From the NCBI GenBank assembly GCA_023429545.1, contig JAEYUU010000726.1, positions 1 to 9,517 of the forward strand: a stretch of DNA of 9,517 nt. Direction: 5' to 3'. This DNA is from Verrucomicrobiota bacterium. Lineage in GTDB: Bacteria; Verrucomicrobiota; Verrucomicrobiia; Verrucomicrobiales; Verrucomicrobiaceae. The translations under genes and the position numbers were made by a program. The notes under the pieces were generated by a model, which saw only the letters and a list, made by a program, of their open reading frames with translations, ran no database searches and had not been told where the DNA came from. Shown here in pieces: positions 1-6,239 of this stretch (the first letter of the stretch is position 1; each line of letters starts with the position of its first letter).

Positions 1-458
1 TCTCTACGGTGGAGATCACCGCCGCGCAGCTCAAGCTGGGCGTTACGCTGGACTCGTGCAATGAGGACTTTTTCCAGACACTGAGCGCCACCCGCTGGTC
101 AAACCACGGGGAAATCCTCATCGCGGAGCGCGTGAGTGATGAGGTCCTGGTGGAGATGCTGCGCACGCTGGGCCACCAGCATGGCATTGGGATCACGAGC
201 TTCGGCCTTGAGCTGGACCTGCTGGATGAGCTTCCCCTGCCGGATGACATCCGGAAGATGAGCGCGGCGGAATTCGAATCTCTGCAGAATCTGCTCAAGC
301 CTCAGCGCATCTCCGTGGGCACACGGCGCTCGCACCTGGACTGGCAGCATCTCTCCACGCTGAAGAAGAAGCACGAATGCCTCTCCCGCATGCTCGGGTG
401 GCTGAACGGCTGCCTGGAGAATCGCCAGCCGGTGTGGGCCGGACGCGAGGAGGCCTGA
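1..458 (+). CDS. C-terminal part of a hypothetical protein, cut by left edge (possibly HrgA/COG2958-like)
   Basis: The reading frame is open from the first bases (frame of position 3) to a TGA at 456-458, so about 151 C-terminal residues are visible and the true start lies outside the window. A GTG at position 9 could be a start but has no leader to judge. The visible part is soluble, with no signal peptide or membrane segment. An early segment (ILIAERVSDEVLVEML, then GHQHGIGITSFGLEL) reads as strand-helix-strand, and a later one (LDWQHLSTLKKKHECLSRML) is a helix. This order loosely recalls the C-terminal half of the uncharacterised HrgA/COG2958 proteins, in which a short 'GIGVI' strand is followed by an 'IDW..A..LA..N' helix. 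That assignment is from memory of the pattern and is tentative. The gene ends 25 bases before the stop of the convergent gene at 484. Confidence 0.75.
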   Translation, partial: STVEITAAQLKLGVTLDSCNEDFFQTLSATRWSNHGEILIAERVSDEVLVEMLRTLGHQHGIGITSFGLELDLLDELPLPDDIRKMSAAEFESLQNLLKPQRISVGTRRSHLDWQHLSTLKKKHECLSRMLGWLNGCLENRQPVWAGREEA

Positions 459-483
459 GTCTCGTTTACGTTGGAGCCAGTCG

Positions 484-924
484 TCAGTGGGCGTAATCGT
501 GGTCGCCGCCGCTGCAACTGGAGCTGCGGTAGGTGACCAGCAGTGTAGCGGGCTTCGCAACGTCCAAGAAGGAGATGATGGCGGGCCCGGCAATCAGGAA
601 GCGCCCGCCATTTGCCTGGTGCTTGATCATCACCGGCACGTCGAAGACGGCGTTCGCATAGCCACGCACCACGCGCATGCAGGGAATCTTTTCATTCGGA
701 CCCGGCGCCTGCTCACCCCATCCTGAGTCGAAGTGCAGAGTGACAATCTCAATCACTTCTCCCTCTCCCACGCGCACGTCCGTGGCAGCGGAAGGGAATA
801 CCAGGGTGGCGAAGTCCTCGGCCTTCGCGGGAGCCATGGCGAGGAGGCATGCGGTGAGGGCGATCACGCCAGGGAAGAGGAAGCTGCGGGAGGAATGAAT
901 CGACTGGCGAGGTTGCGCTCTCAT
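484..924 (-). CDS. Small exported hypothetical protein
   Basis: This 146-residue protein starts at ATG 924-922 and stops with TGA at 486-484. Residues about 13-35 form a signal peptide: a basic start, a hydrophobic core (FPGVIALTACLLAMA) and an AKA cleavage site before ED, which is the main support for this start. The mature part of about 110 residues looks all-beta: FATLVFPSAATDVRVGEGEVIEI, a central segment, then IAGPAIISFLDV and ATLLVTYR, a pattern seen in small surface or periplasmic beta-sandwich proteins of Verrucomicrobia and Planctomycetes. Two cysteines remain in the mature part (C82 and C137) and could form a disulfide. I recognise no enzymatic motif and no named family. The frame continues open upstream to about 1695 but that part is antisense to the DUF5722 gene. 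It is divergent from that gene with a 123-base spacer. No Shine-Dalgarno sequence is visible. Confidence 0.72.
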   Translation of the reverse strand: MRAQPRQSIHSSRSFLFPGVIALTACLLAMAPAKAEDFATLVFPSAATDVRVGEGEVIEIVTLHFDSGWGEQAPGPNEKIPCMRVVRGYANAVFDVPVMIKHQANGGRFLIAGPAIISFLDVAKPATLLVTYRSSSCSGGDHDYAH

Positions 925-1047
925 GGAGGCATTGACGCAGGCTCCCAGAGTTTTATTCGATTGGGATTCATAGCATGCGAAAAGGTGGGGCCGGGGCCTA
1001 CGGTCTTCCGTTGCCGTAGCTCTCACGCACCGTATCATCGCAAACAC
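925..1047. promoter_or_regulatory. Divergent intergenic region between exported protein and DUF5722 genes
   Basis: This 123-base spacer must hold the start signals of both divergent genes. On the + strand a TTGACG at 932-937 is a fair -35 box, but the best -10 at about 16-17 bases (TATTCG, 954-959) matches only three of six positions, so I do not call a promoter. A six-base inverted repeat CTACGG/CCGTAG (998-1003 and 1014-1019, ten-base loop) lies just before the DUF5722 start and could be an operator half-site pair or chance. Nothing else is visible. Confidence 0.3.
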
Positions 1048-2331
1048 ATGCGCCGACGCCCCCTTCTCTCTCTCCTCGCCTTCCTCCTCACGGGCGCGAA
1101 TACGATTCTGAGCGCGCAGAACACGGACCCCTTCCCCACTCCGCCCAACAAGAAGGGTTTGCAGGTGCAGATGGTGGATGATGCCCTGGCTTTGGGAGTT
1201 CGGCATGCCGGAGTGAATGTCAGCCTGGGCGGGATCTTTCATGTCACGGAGAAGCCGGGTTGCACCCGGTTGTCTTATGGGGGCCACGAAGTCTGGATCG
1301 ACGCCGGCTATGTTGCCAGTCTGGACCGGCAGGTGAAACCTCTCAGTGATGCTGGTGTGGTGGTGTATTTTATCCTGCTGGCCTATCCCTCGGGAGATGC
1401 GGCGAAGGACGCGGTGTTGCTCCATCCCGGACGGCGCAAGGATGGGAAGTTCAACATCGCCGCCTTCAACACAGCCACGGCGGAAGGTCTCTCTCTTTAT
1501 CGTGCGCTCGTTGCGTTTCTCGCGGAGCGCTACTGCGGAGCGCATTCCGAGCACGGTCGTGTCTGGGGATACATCGTGGGCAATGAGGTGAACTCCCACT
1601 GGCTGTGGTACAACTTGGGGAACGCTCCGATGGCACAGGTCGCGATCGAGTATGAAAAGGCAGTGCGCGCCACCCATGAGGAGGTGCGCCGCCACTCAAC
1701 CCATGCGCGCGTGTATCTATCCTTCGATCATCATTGGAATACTTCCATGCCAGGTATCAGCGCGCAGGAGGCGTGCAATGGCCGTGACTTGCTGGACACC
1801 TTCGCGGCCCGCGCGCGCGAACGCGGTGACTTCGAGTGGCATGTGGCGCATCACCCATATCCGGATGACCTGGGCAATCCCCGCACCTGGCTGGACAAGG
1901 CCGCCCTGCCCCATGCGGACAGCCCACACATCACCTTCAAAAATCTCGAAGTCGCCTGCGCGTATATGAAACGGCCCCAGTTGCTCTGGCAGGGACAACC
2001 GCGCCGCATCATCCTGAGCGAGCAAGGCATCCATTGCCTCGCCACGCCAGATGGCGCCACCCTTCAGGCCGCGGGCTTTGCTTACGCCTGGGAGAAGACA
2101 TCACGCCAGCCGGGCATTGATGCGCTCATCTGGCATCGCCATGTGGATCACGCGCATGAGGGCGGCCTGCGCCTGGGACTGTGGGAGAACAAGCCTGGAA
2201 GTGTGGCCGATCCAGGCAGGAAACGGGAGATCTACGGGCTCTTTCTGAAAGCAGGCACTGCGGAGTGGGCGGAGGCGGCGAAGAAGTATCTGCCGGTGGT
2301 GGGGCTGAAGGCGTGGGAGGATTTGAAGTGA
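1048..2331 (+). CDS. Exported DUF5722 protein, glycoside-hydrolase-like
   Basis: The frame is open from 733, but the start chosen is ATG 1048 because it places a signal peptide at the N-terminus (MRRRPLLSLLAFLLTGANT, cleavage near ILSA/QN). That gives 427 residues. The rest matches the DUF5722 pattern end to end: KKGLQVQMVDDALALGVRHA near residue 32, VWGYIVGNEVNSHWLWYN around 172-189, VYLSFDHHWN, then DFEWHVAHHPYPDDL, ITFKNLEVACAYM and RRIILSEQGIH around 318-328. DUF5722 has no assigned activity that I know of. The fold appears to be a TIM barrel, and NE (N179-E180) and the glutamate of SEQG (E325) sit where the acid/base and nucleophile lie in clan GH-A glycosidases, so a periplasmic or secreted glycosidase is a reasonable inference; the substrate is unknown. 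It converges with the amt gene (33-base gap) and no sugar-transport or polysaccharide genes are adjacent. The only visible leader is pyrimidine/AC-rich without Shine-Dalgarno. Confidence 0.88.
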   Translation: MRRRPLLSLLAFLLTGANTILSAQNTDPFPTPPNKKGLQVQMVDDALALGVRHAGVNVSLGGIFHVTEKPGCTRLSYGGHEVWIDAGYVASLDRQVKPLSDAGVVVYFILLAYPSGDAAKDAVLLHPGRRKDGKFNIAAFNTATAEGLSLYRALVAFLAERYCGAHSEHGRVWGYIVGNEVNSHWLWYNLGNAPMAQVAIEYEKAVRATHEEVRRHSTHARVYLSFDHHWNTSMPGISAQEACNGRDLLDTFAARARERGDFEWHVAHHPYPDDLGNPRTWLDKAALPHADSPHITFKNLEVACAYMKRPQLLWQGQPRRIILSEQGIHCLATPDGATLQAAGFAYAWEKTSRQPGIDALIWHRHVDHAHEGGLRLGLWENKPGSVADPGRKREIYGLFLKAGTAEWAEAAKKYLPVVGLKAWEDLK

Positions 2332-2364
2332 AACGGCGGGTGAAGCCGCTGCCCCTTCATAGGA

Positions 2365-3912
2365 CTACGCCCGCTCGCTCGTCTGGAAGTCCGGGTACGC
2401 ATTCACGGCGTGCTCGGAGAAGTCCAGACCATCGATCTGCTCGGTCTCGGAGGCTCGCAGTCCCACCGTCATTTCCACCACCTTGAAAATGGAAAAGGCG
2501 CCTGCGAATGCCACTGCTGAGATGGAGAATGTGCCCAGCGCCTGCACGCCAAGCCGTCCGATATCGAAGCCATTTTCATCGAACAGCGCCACGCAGAGCG
2601 TCCCCCACCAGCCATTCACAAGGTGCACGGGAACCGCTCCAGCCACGTCATCCAGTCGCAACCGCTCCAGCATGATCGTGGCGCCGGAGGTCAGCAAGCC
2701 TGCTACAACCCCCACCACGAGGGCGGATGTGGGTGTGATGTTCGCGCAGCACGCGGTGATACCCACCGCTCCACCCAAAGATCCATTGAGGGCGATGCCA
2801 ATATCGGATTTTCCCTGGGCTAGCCACATGGCCAGCATCGCGAAGAGCGCGCCTGAACATGGCGCGAGCAGCGTGTTCACCGCGATGCGCCCTATCGACG
2901 CATTCGCCGCCAGCGTGGAACCCGCATTGAAACCAAACCATCCGAATAACAGAAGCATCGCGCCAAGCGTGGCGAGCGGAATGTTGTGTCCCGCAATGAT
3001 TCTCGGTGTGCCATCTTTTGCGAACCTACCCACCCGCGGACCGACTAGAATGATGCCGGCAAGCGCACACGCGCCGCCACACGCATGCACGACTGAAGAT
3101 CCCGCAAAGTCCACGAAACCCATCGCCTCCAGCCATCCCTTTTCTCCCGCCATACCCCAAGCTCCGCCCACGCTGCCCCACGCCCAGTGCGCCGTCACGG
3201 GATAGATGAGTAGCACAAACACCGCTGAATACACCAGATATCCCACGTACTTCGTCCGCTCCGCCATGGCGCCAGAGACGATTGTGCAACCCGCGGAGGC
3301 AAATCCGACTTGGAAGAAAAAGAAAATCCAGATCTTGTGATCGGCGCCGAAACTCGGCAGCCATGTCTGGTCCATGCCGACTATTCCCATCCAGGAGTGG
3401 CCAAACTGGAGCGTGAACCCTATCAACAGATACACGATGGACCCGATGCAAAAGTCCAGGTAGTTCTTCATGAGTACGTTGATCGAGTTCTTGGCGCGAC
3501 TCACCCCCAGTTCGAGCATCGCGAATCCCGCCTGCATGATGAATACCAGAATCCCTCCCAAGATGACCCATACATAGGTCAGATTGTCCTGGATAATCTT
3601 CACTGCATCCGCCGCCACAGGAGACGCGTCATCGGATGGGGACACGGCGACCACGGGAGGAACAGCCTCCTCTTTCGCTGCCATGCTCTCGGCCATGGCA
3701 CGCAGGATGTTGTTGGTTCCCTCCTGATGGCTAATGAGTTGTTCGAGGCGCTCTTCCAACCCCTGTACAACCGCGGTGGATCCGGATTGCAGCTTCGAGG
3801 TAGCGTCAGCTATTCGCTCCTCCTCTGGTGAGGCCACCTGTGCCTGGGCCTGCAGGCATAGAGTGAACACGAACAGAAGGATGGCGGCCAGGATTCGGAC
3901 TGGAGGGATCAT
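2365..3912 (-). CDS. amt: Ammonium transporter (Amt/MEP/Rh family) with periplasmic N-terminal extension
   Basis: Conducts ammonium/ammonia across the inner membrane. I choose ATG 3912 (515 residues) since it opens directly on a signal peptide (IPPVRILAAILLFVFTLCL, AQA cleavage near residue 24); an in-frame TTG at 3933 overlaps the upstream stop and is the alternative (522 residues). Residues about 26-100 are charged and helix-prone, with an E/R/Q-rich stretch likely to form a coiled coil, then an Ala/Pro/Val/Asp linker. The Amt channel follows from about residue 110 with roughly eleven membrane segments. Family landmarks are intact: QAGFAMLELGVSRAKN, the phenylalanine-gate regions (FFFFQVGF about 197-204 and GWFGFNAGS about 324-331), VDFAGSSVVHACGG with D268 and the first pore histidine H276, and VPVHLVNGWWGT with the second, H430. 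The C-terminal tail ETEQIDGLDFSEHAVNAYP is the conserved cytoplasmic switch that PII proteins contact. No glnK is adjacent; the upstream neighbours are a roadblock-like protein and an unknown. Confidence 0.95.
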   Translation of the reverse strand: MIPPVRILAAILLFVFTLCLQAQAQVASPEEERIADATSKLQSGSTAVVQGLEERLEQLISHQEGTNNILRAMAESMAAKEEAVPPVVAVSPSDDASPVAADAVKIIQDNLTYVWVILGGILVFIMQAGFAMLELGVSRAKNSINVLMKNYLDFCIGSIVYLLIGFTLQFGHSWMGIVGMDQTWLPSFGADHKIWIFFFFQVGFASAGCTIVSGAMAERTKYVGYLVYSAVFVLLIYPVTAHWAWGSVGGAWGMAGEKGWLEAMGFVDFAGSSVVHACGGACALAGIILVGPRVGRFAKDGTPRIIAGHNIPLATLGAMLLLFGWFGFNAGSTLAANASIGRIAVNTLLAPCSGALFAMLAMWLAQGKSDIGIALNGSLGGAVGITACCANITPTSALVVGVVAGLLTSGATIMLERLRLDDVAGAVPVHLVNGWWGTLCVALFDENGFDIGRLGVQALGTFSISAVAFAGAFSIFKVVEMTVGLRASETEQIDGLDFSEHAVNAYPDFQTSERA

Positions 3913-3929
3913 GGTATTGACGGGAGCAG

Positions 3930-4691
3930 TCAAAGTTTGGATTCGTTGAGGGCGTGTTCGAGTTCACTGAGAAGGGCGTCTCGCTTGGCCCGGTTGGGTA
4001 CCTGCTCGAGAACCGACACCGCCAATGCCCTGGCTTGGACAGCGCCAATTAGGGGCGCATCGGTTCCGTGGCTGGCCACACACATGCGAGAGATCAGCCT
4101 GACTGCTTGGGCGTTCCCCATCACCTTGCCCAGGATCGTCTCCAGGATAGAGCTTGCCTTGGGCCACACGCTATCTTCTTCCCGTAGGGCTTTTTCCCTG
4201 ATGGACTCATCGAAGGAAATGGCCACCGGAATTGCCGCCACTCCGTCGTCGTTTACCATCGTCTCCTTTGCCACTTGGGCTACATGGATTGACTGTGCTA
4301 CTGGAGCCAGCTCGGCTACCTGCACAGTGGGCGCTGCTTCTTCAAGTTGCGCGGCATAGTCTGCAAGGAACGCGCCGGCCGAAAGAGAGGCCTTGTCCAA
4401 GTCCGCCTGCGGTGTGAGCAGCAGTGTCAGCTGGATCTGATCCTTCATCACAATGAGCAGCGCACCCGAATCAAAAAGCATCAGAATCTGGCGCACGCGG
4501 CGCTGCACCTGGCTGTAGCCGCCCGCCATCTGTGTCACATGTCCGCCCAACTCCGAGGTGCGCAGATCCGCGAAAGGCATGTGATTGGCGAGCTGGCTGC
4601 CGCCTTTCATCAGCAGCAGTCCCACCACTCCGGTGATGCGGTAGAGGTGCAGCGTCGCAGCGCTGATGTCGGAAAGGTCCGGTGAGGCCAT
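3930..4691 (-). CDS. Roadblock/LC7-like domain protein with helical C-terminal region
   Basis: A 253-residue soluble protein starting at ATG 4691-4689 and ending at TGA 3932-3930. Residues about 15-118 have the order and spacing of a roadblock/LC7 fold: a strand (TGVVGLLLMKGGSQLANHMP), a long helix (SELGGHVTQMAGGYSQVQRR), strands (QILMLFDSGALLIVMK and IQLTLLLTP) and a closing helix (LSAGAFLADYAAQLEE). Roadblock domains act as partners or regulators of small Ras-like GTPases (MglB type) or as scaffold subunits. Residues 120-160 are an Ala/Val/Pro-rich linker. Residues about 162-250 form a separate helical region (WPKASSILETILGKVMG, then RALAVSVLEQVPNRAKRDALLSEL) that I do not recognise. It stands 17 bases downstream of the 112-residue unknown and 17 bases before the amt ATG, so co-transcription is very likely and a role in controlling the transporter is a reasonable inference. 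No GTPase gene is visible nearby. The family call is by eye. Confidence 0.8.
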   Translation of the reverse strand: MASPDLSDISAATLHLYRITGVVGLLLMKGGSQLANHMPFADLRTSELGGHVTQMAGGYSQVQRRVRQILMLFDSGALLIVMKDQIQLTLLLTPQADLDKASLSAGAFLADYAAQLEEAAPTVQVAELAPVAQSIHVAQVAKETMVNDDGVAAIPVAISFDESIREKALREEDSVWPKASSILETILGKVMGNAQAVRLISRMCVASHGTDAPLIGAVQARALAVSVLEQVPNRAKRDALLSELEHALNESKL

Positions 4692-4708
4692 GGAGGAAAC
4701 GCGGCGTA

Positions 4709-5047
4709 TCAGGCGCGATGCTCCTCCCGAAGGGTTTCCACAAGCTCGCTCAGCGCCTTGCGCTTGCTGCTCATGAGGCCGTTGACCGAGGGAGTGCCTC
4801 CAATGGCCGGTGCGTAGTAGATAGCCGTCTGCGAGTGCGCGTCCTCCACCACCGCCAATTCCATGCTCTGCATCCCCAAGCTTGTCCCAATGAGATTCGC
4901 ATAGTAGTCCACGAATCTCACCTCACTGAGAAAGCGCTGTTGTTCATCGGAGTTGCCGGTGCCGCGGACATTTTGATCCGCCGTCACCTGGAACAAGGGC
5001 ACACGCTGGGATTCTATTAAAGTCATGAAAAAAATGGGGGCCTGCAT
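4709..5047 (-). CDS. Hypothetical protein, first gene of the amt cluster
   Basis: A 112-residue protein from ATG 5047-5045 to TGA 4711-4709; a GTG immediately before (5050) and an internal ATG at 5026 are alternative starts. There is no signal peptide, although the first residues (MQAPIFFMTLIES) are mildly hydrophobic. Predicted order is strand (RVPLFQVTAD), helix (DEQQRFLSEVRFVDYYANLIG), two strands (MQSMELAVVEDAHS and QTAIYYAPAIGG), and a C-terminal charged helix (KRKALSELVETLREEHRA). I do not recognise the family. The alternating alpha/beta order and small size resemble a reduced roadblock-like or PII-sized regulator, which would fit its place as lead gene ahead of a roadblock protein and Amt, but no diagnostic motif is present. 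In particular it lacks a recognisable PII T-loop or PII signature. It is divergent from the metallophosphoesterase with a 110-base spacer. Confidence 0.68.
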   Translation of the reverse strand: MQAPIFFMTLIESQRVPLFQVTADQNVRGTGNSDEQQRFLSEVRFVDYYANLIGTSLGMQSMELAVVEDAHSQTAIYYAPAIGGTPSVNGLMSSKRKALSELVETLREEHRA

Positions 5048-5157
5048 CACCGCTTAGCAGCGACGATGCCAAACCTTGCCATTGTCTCTAAACTTTTGTT
5101 TGTATTGCATCAGATGGTGTACGGATAGAGGTTGCGGAACCAAATCGTTCCCCTCGA
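5048..5157. promoter_or_regulatory. Divergent intergenic region between amt cluster and metallophosphoesterase
   Basis: This 110-base AT-richer spacer should carry the promoters of the leftward amt cluster and the rightward phosphoesterase gene. On the + strand TTGCCA (5076-5081) with TTGTAT (5100-5105, 18-base spacing) is a weak sigma70-like pair matching few -10 positions. On the - strand a TGGCAAGGTTTGGCA run (about 5067-5081) resembles a sigma54 promoter, but its GG and GC are one base too close. Neither is strong enough to call. Confidence 0.3.
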
Positions 5158-6156
5158 ATGCATCGGAGACGTTTTCTTCAATCCGTGGTTGGAATGAGTG
5201 CGGCGACTACTGCTGGTCTGGCCACCGGCGGACTTGCCAACGCTGCTGCCGGGGTCACCAGAGGTCACGCGTTCTCGCTTACGAACAATGCTGTCTCCTT
5301 GCGCAGTGCAGGCATCTCAGAAGCGGTGCGCATCACCATGCTGTCAGACACCCATCTCGGACTGCAGGATTCTCGCGAGGAGCCCTTCGGCCAGTACAGC
5401 AAACGCATGGCGGGCGCTTATCTCAAGACACGCCATGTGCAGTCCGGCCAGCAGACCACGCCGCGAGACTGCTTCATGGAAGGAATCTCCTTTGCACAAA
5501 AGAACAAATCCGATCTGCTCGCGCTGCCAGGCGACCTCTTCAGCTTTCCCTCTGAGGCAAACGTGGAATGGGCCACACAGAAACTGCGGGAATCCGGCCT
5601 GCTGTGGCTCTATACCGCAGGCAATCATGACTGGCACTACGAGGGCATGGAAGGCTCCAGTCAGGACCTCCGGGAGACATGGATCCAAAAACGCCTGCTG
5701 CCACTCTATGGGGATGCCAATCCACTCGTCTCATCTCGGGACATCAAAGGCTTGCGCATCATCGCCCTCGACAATTCGACGTATGAGGTGCTCCAATCCC
5801 AGCTTGATGAATTCCGCCGCCTCATGAAACCTGGGCTGCCCACGTTGCTGTTCGTTCACATCCCGCTGTATGCGCCGGGCAGACCCCTAGGGTTCGGTTG
5901 CGGCCATCCGGAGTGGGGTGCGGCGTCTGACAAGAACTTTGCCATTGAACGGCGCCCCCGGTGGCGCGAGAGCGGGCACACGCAGACGACCTTCGAGTTT
6001 CATCGCGAGGTCTTCGCTTCGCCCAATCTCCTTGCGGTGTTCGCGGGTCATACCCACCAGCCTTCGCTCGATGTTCTGAATGGCATCCCGCAGGTGGTCT
6101 CCGATGACAACGCCAGTGGTGGCCGCCTCGACATCGAAGTCCTGCCCGCCACCTGA
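5158..6156 (+). CDS. Tat-exported calcineurin-like metallophosphoesterase
   Basis: A 332-residue protein from ATG 5158. The N-terminus is a twin-arginine signal (HRRRFLQS, then a mildly hydrophobic Gly/Ala/Thr-rich core, cleavage near ANA/AA at about 28-30), so it is exported folded, probably with its metals already loaded. The five dimetal phosphoesterase motifs are all present in order: SDTHLG (D64, H66), PGDLF (D126), GNHDW (N156, H157, D158), FVHIPLY (H234) and GHTHQ (H298, H300), which predicts an active periplasmic phosphohydrolase. The stretch of about 60 residues between the first and second motifs is longer than usual and contains a Lys/Arg/Gln-rich insert, which may shape the substrate pocket. 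The substrate cannot be told from the sequence; phosphodiesters or phosphomonoesters are possible. It is divergent from the amt cluster and converges on the aminotransferase with a hairpin terminator between them. Confidence 0.93.
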   Translation: MHRRRFLQSVVGMSAATTAGLATGGLANAAAGVTRGHAFSLTNNAVSLRSAGISEAVRITMLSDTHLGLQDSREEPFGQYSKRMAGAYLKTRHVQSGQQTTPRDCFMEGISFAQKNKSDLLALPGDLFSFPSEANVEWATQKLRESGLLWLYTAGNHDWHYEGMEGSSQDLRETWIQKRLLPLYGDANPLVSSRDIKGLRIIALDNSTYEVLQSQLDEFRRLMKPGLPTLLFVHIPLYAPGRPLGFGCGHPEWGAASDKNFAIERRPRWRESGHTQTTFEFHREVFASPNLLAVFAGHTHQPSLDVLNGIPQVVSDDNASGGRLDIEVLPAT

Positions 6157-6164
6157 CGTGGGTG

Positions 6165-6201
6165 CCAAACAAAAAGACGCGCACGTTTGCCGTGCGCGTC
6201 T
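6165..6201 (-). terminator. Intrinsic terminator between convergent genes (best for the - strand)
   Basis: A perfect ten-base stem GACGCGCACG / CGTGCGCGTC (6176-6185 and 6191-6200) with loop TTTGC, extended by one A-T pair (6175/6201). Read leftward it is followed by TTTTTGTTTG, a classic U-tract, so it should terminate the aminotransferase message, whose stop lies 39 bases before it. Read rightward the stem begins 19 bases after the phosphoesterase stop and is followed only by TGTGAATTTT, so it may also terminate that message less efficiently. The gap contains nothing else. Confidence 0.88.
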
Positions 6202-6239
6202 GTGAATTTTCCGCCTCGTTCGGCACGATGCCGCCGGCT

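Noticed and set aside
733..1047. Upstream extension of the DUF5722 frame
   Set aside because: It would put over 100 residues of low-quality sequence ahead of a clear signal peptide and overlap the opposite-strand exported protein gene.
925..1695. Upstream part of the 403-codon - strand frame that contains the small exported protein
   Set aside because: It lies antisense to the DUF5722 gene and has no coherent protein features; the signal peptide beginning at 924 marks the real start.
2332..2364. Terminator between the DUF5722 and amt stops
   Set aside because: Only a four-base CGGC/GCCG stem with no T-run; too weak to call.
2483..3205. A 240-codon + strand frame within amt
   Set aside because: Antisense to the transporter, whose - strand translation is conserved throughout.
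5067..5081. Sigma54-like promoter (TGGCAAGGTTTGGCA on the - strand) before the amt cluster
   Set aside because: Attractive for a nitrogen gene, but GG and GC are one base closer than the required ten-base separation and the -12 element is poor.
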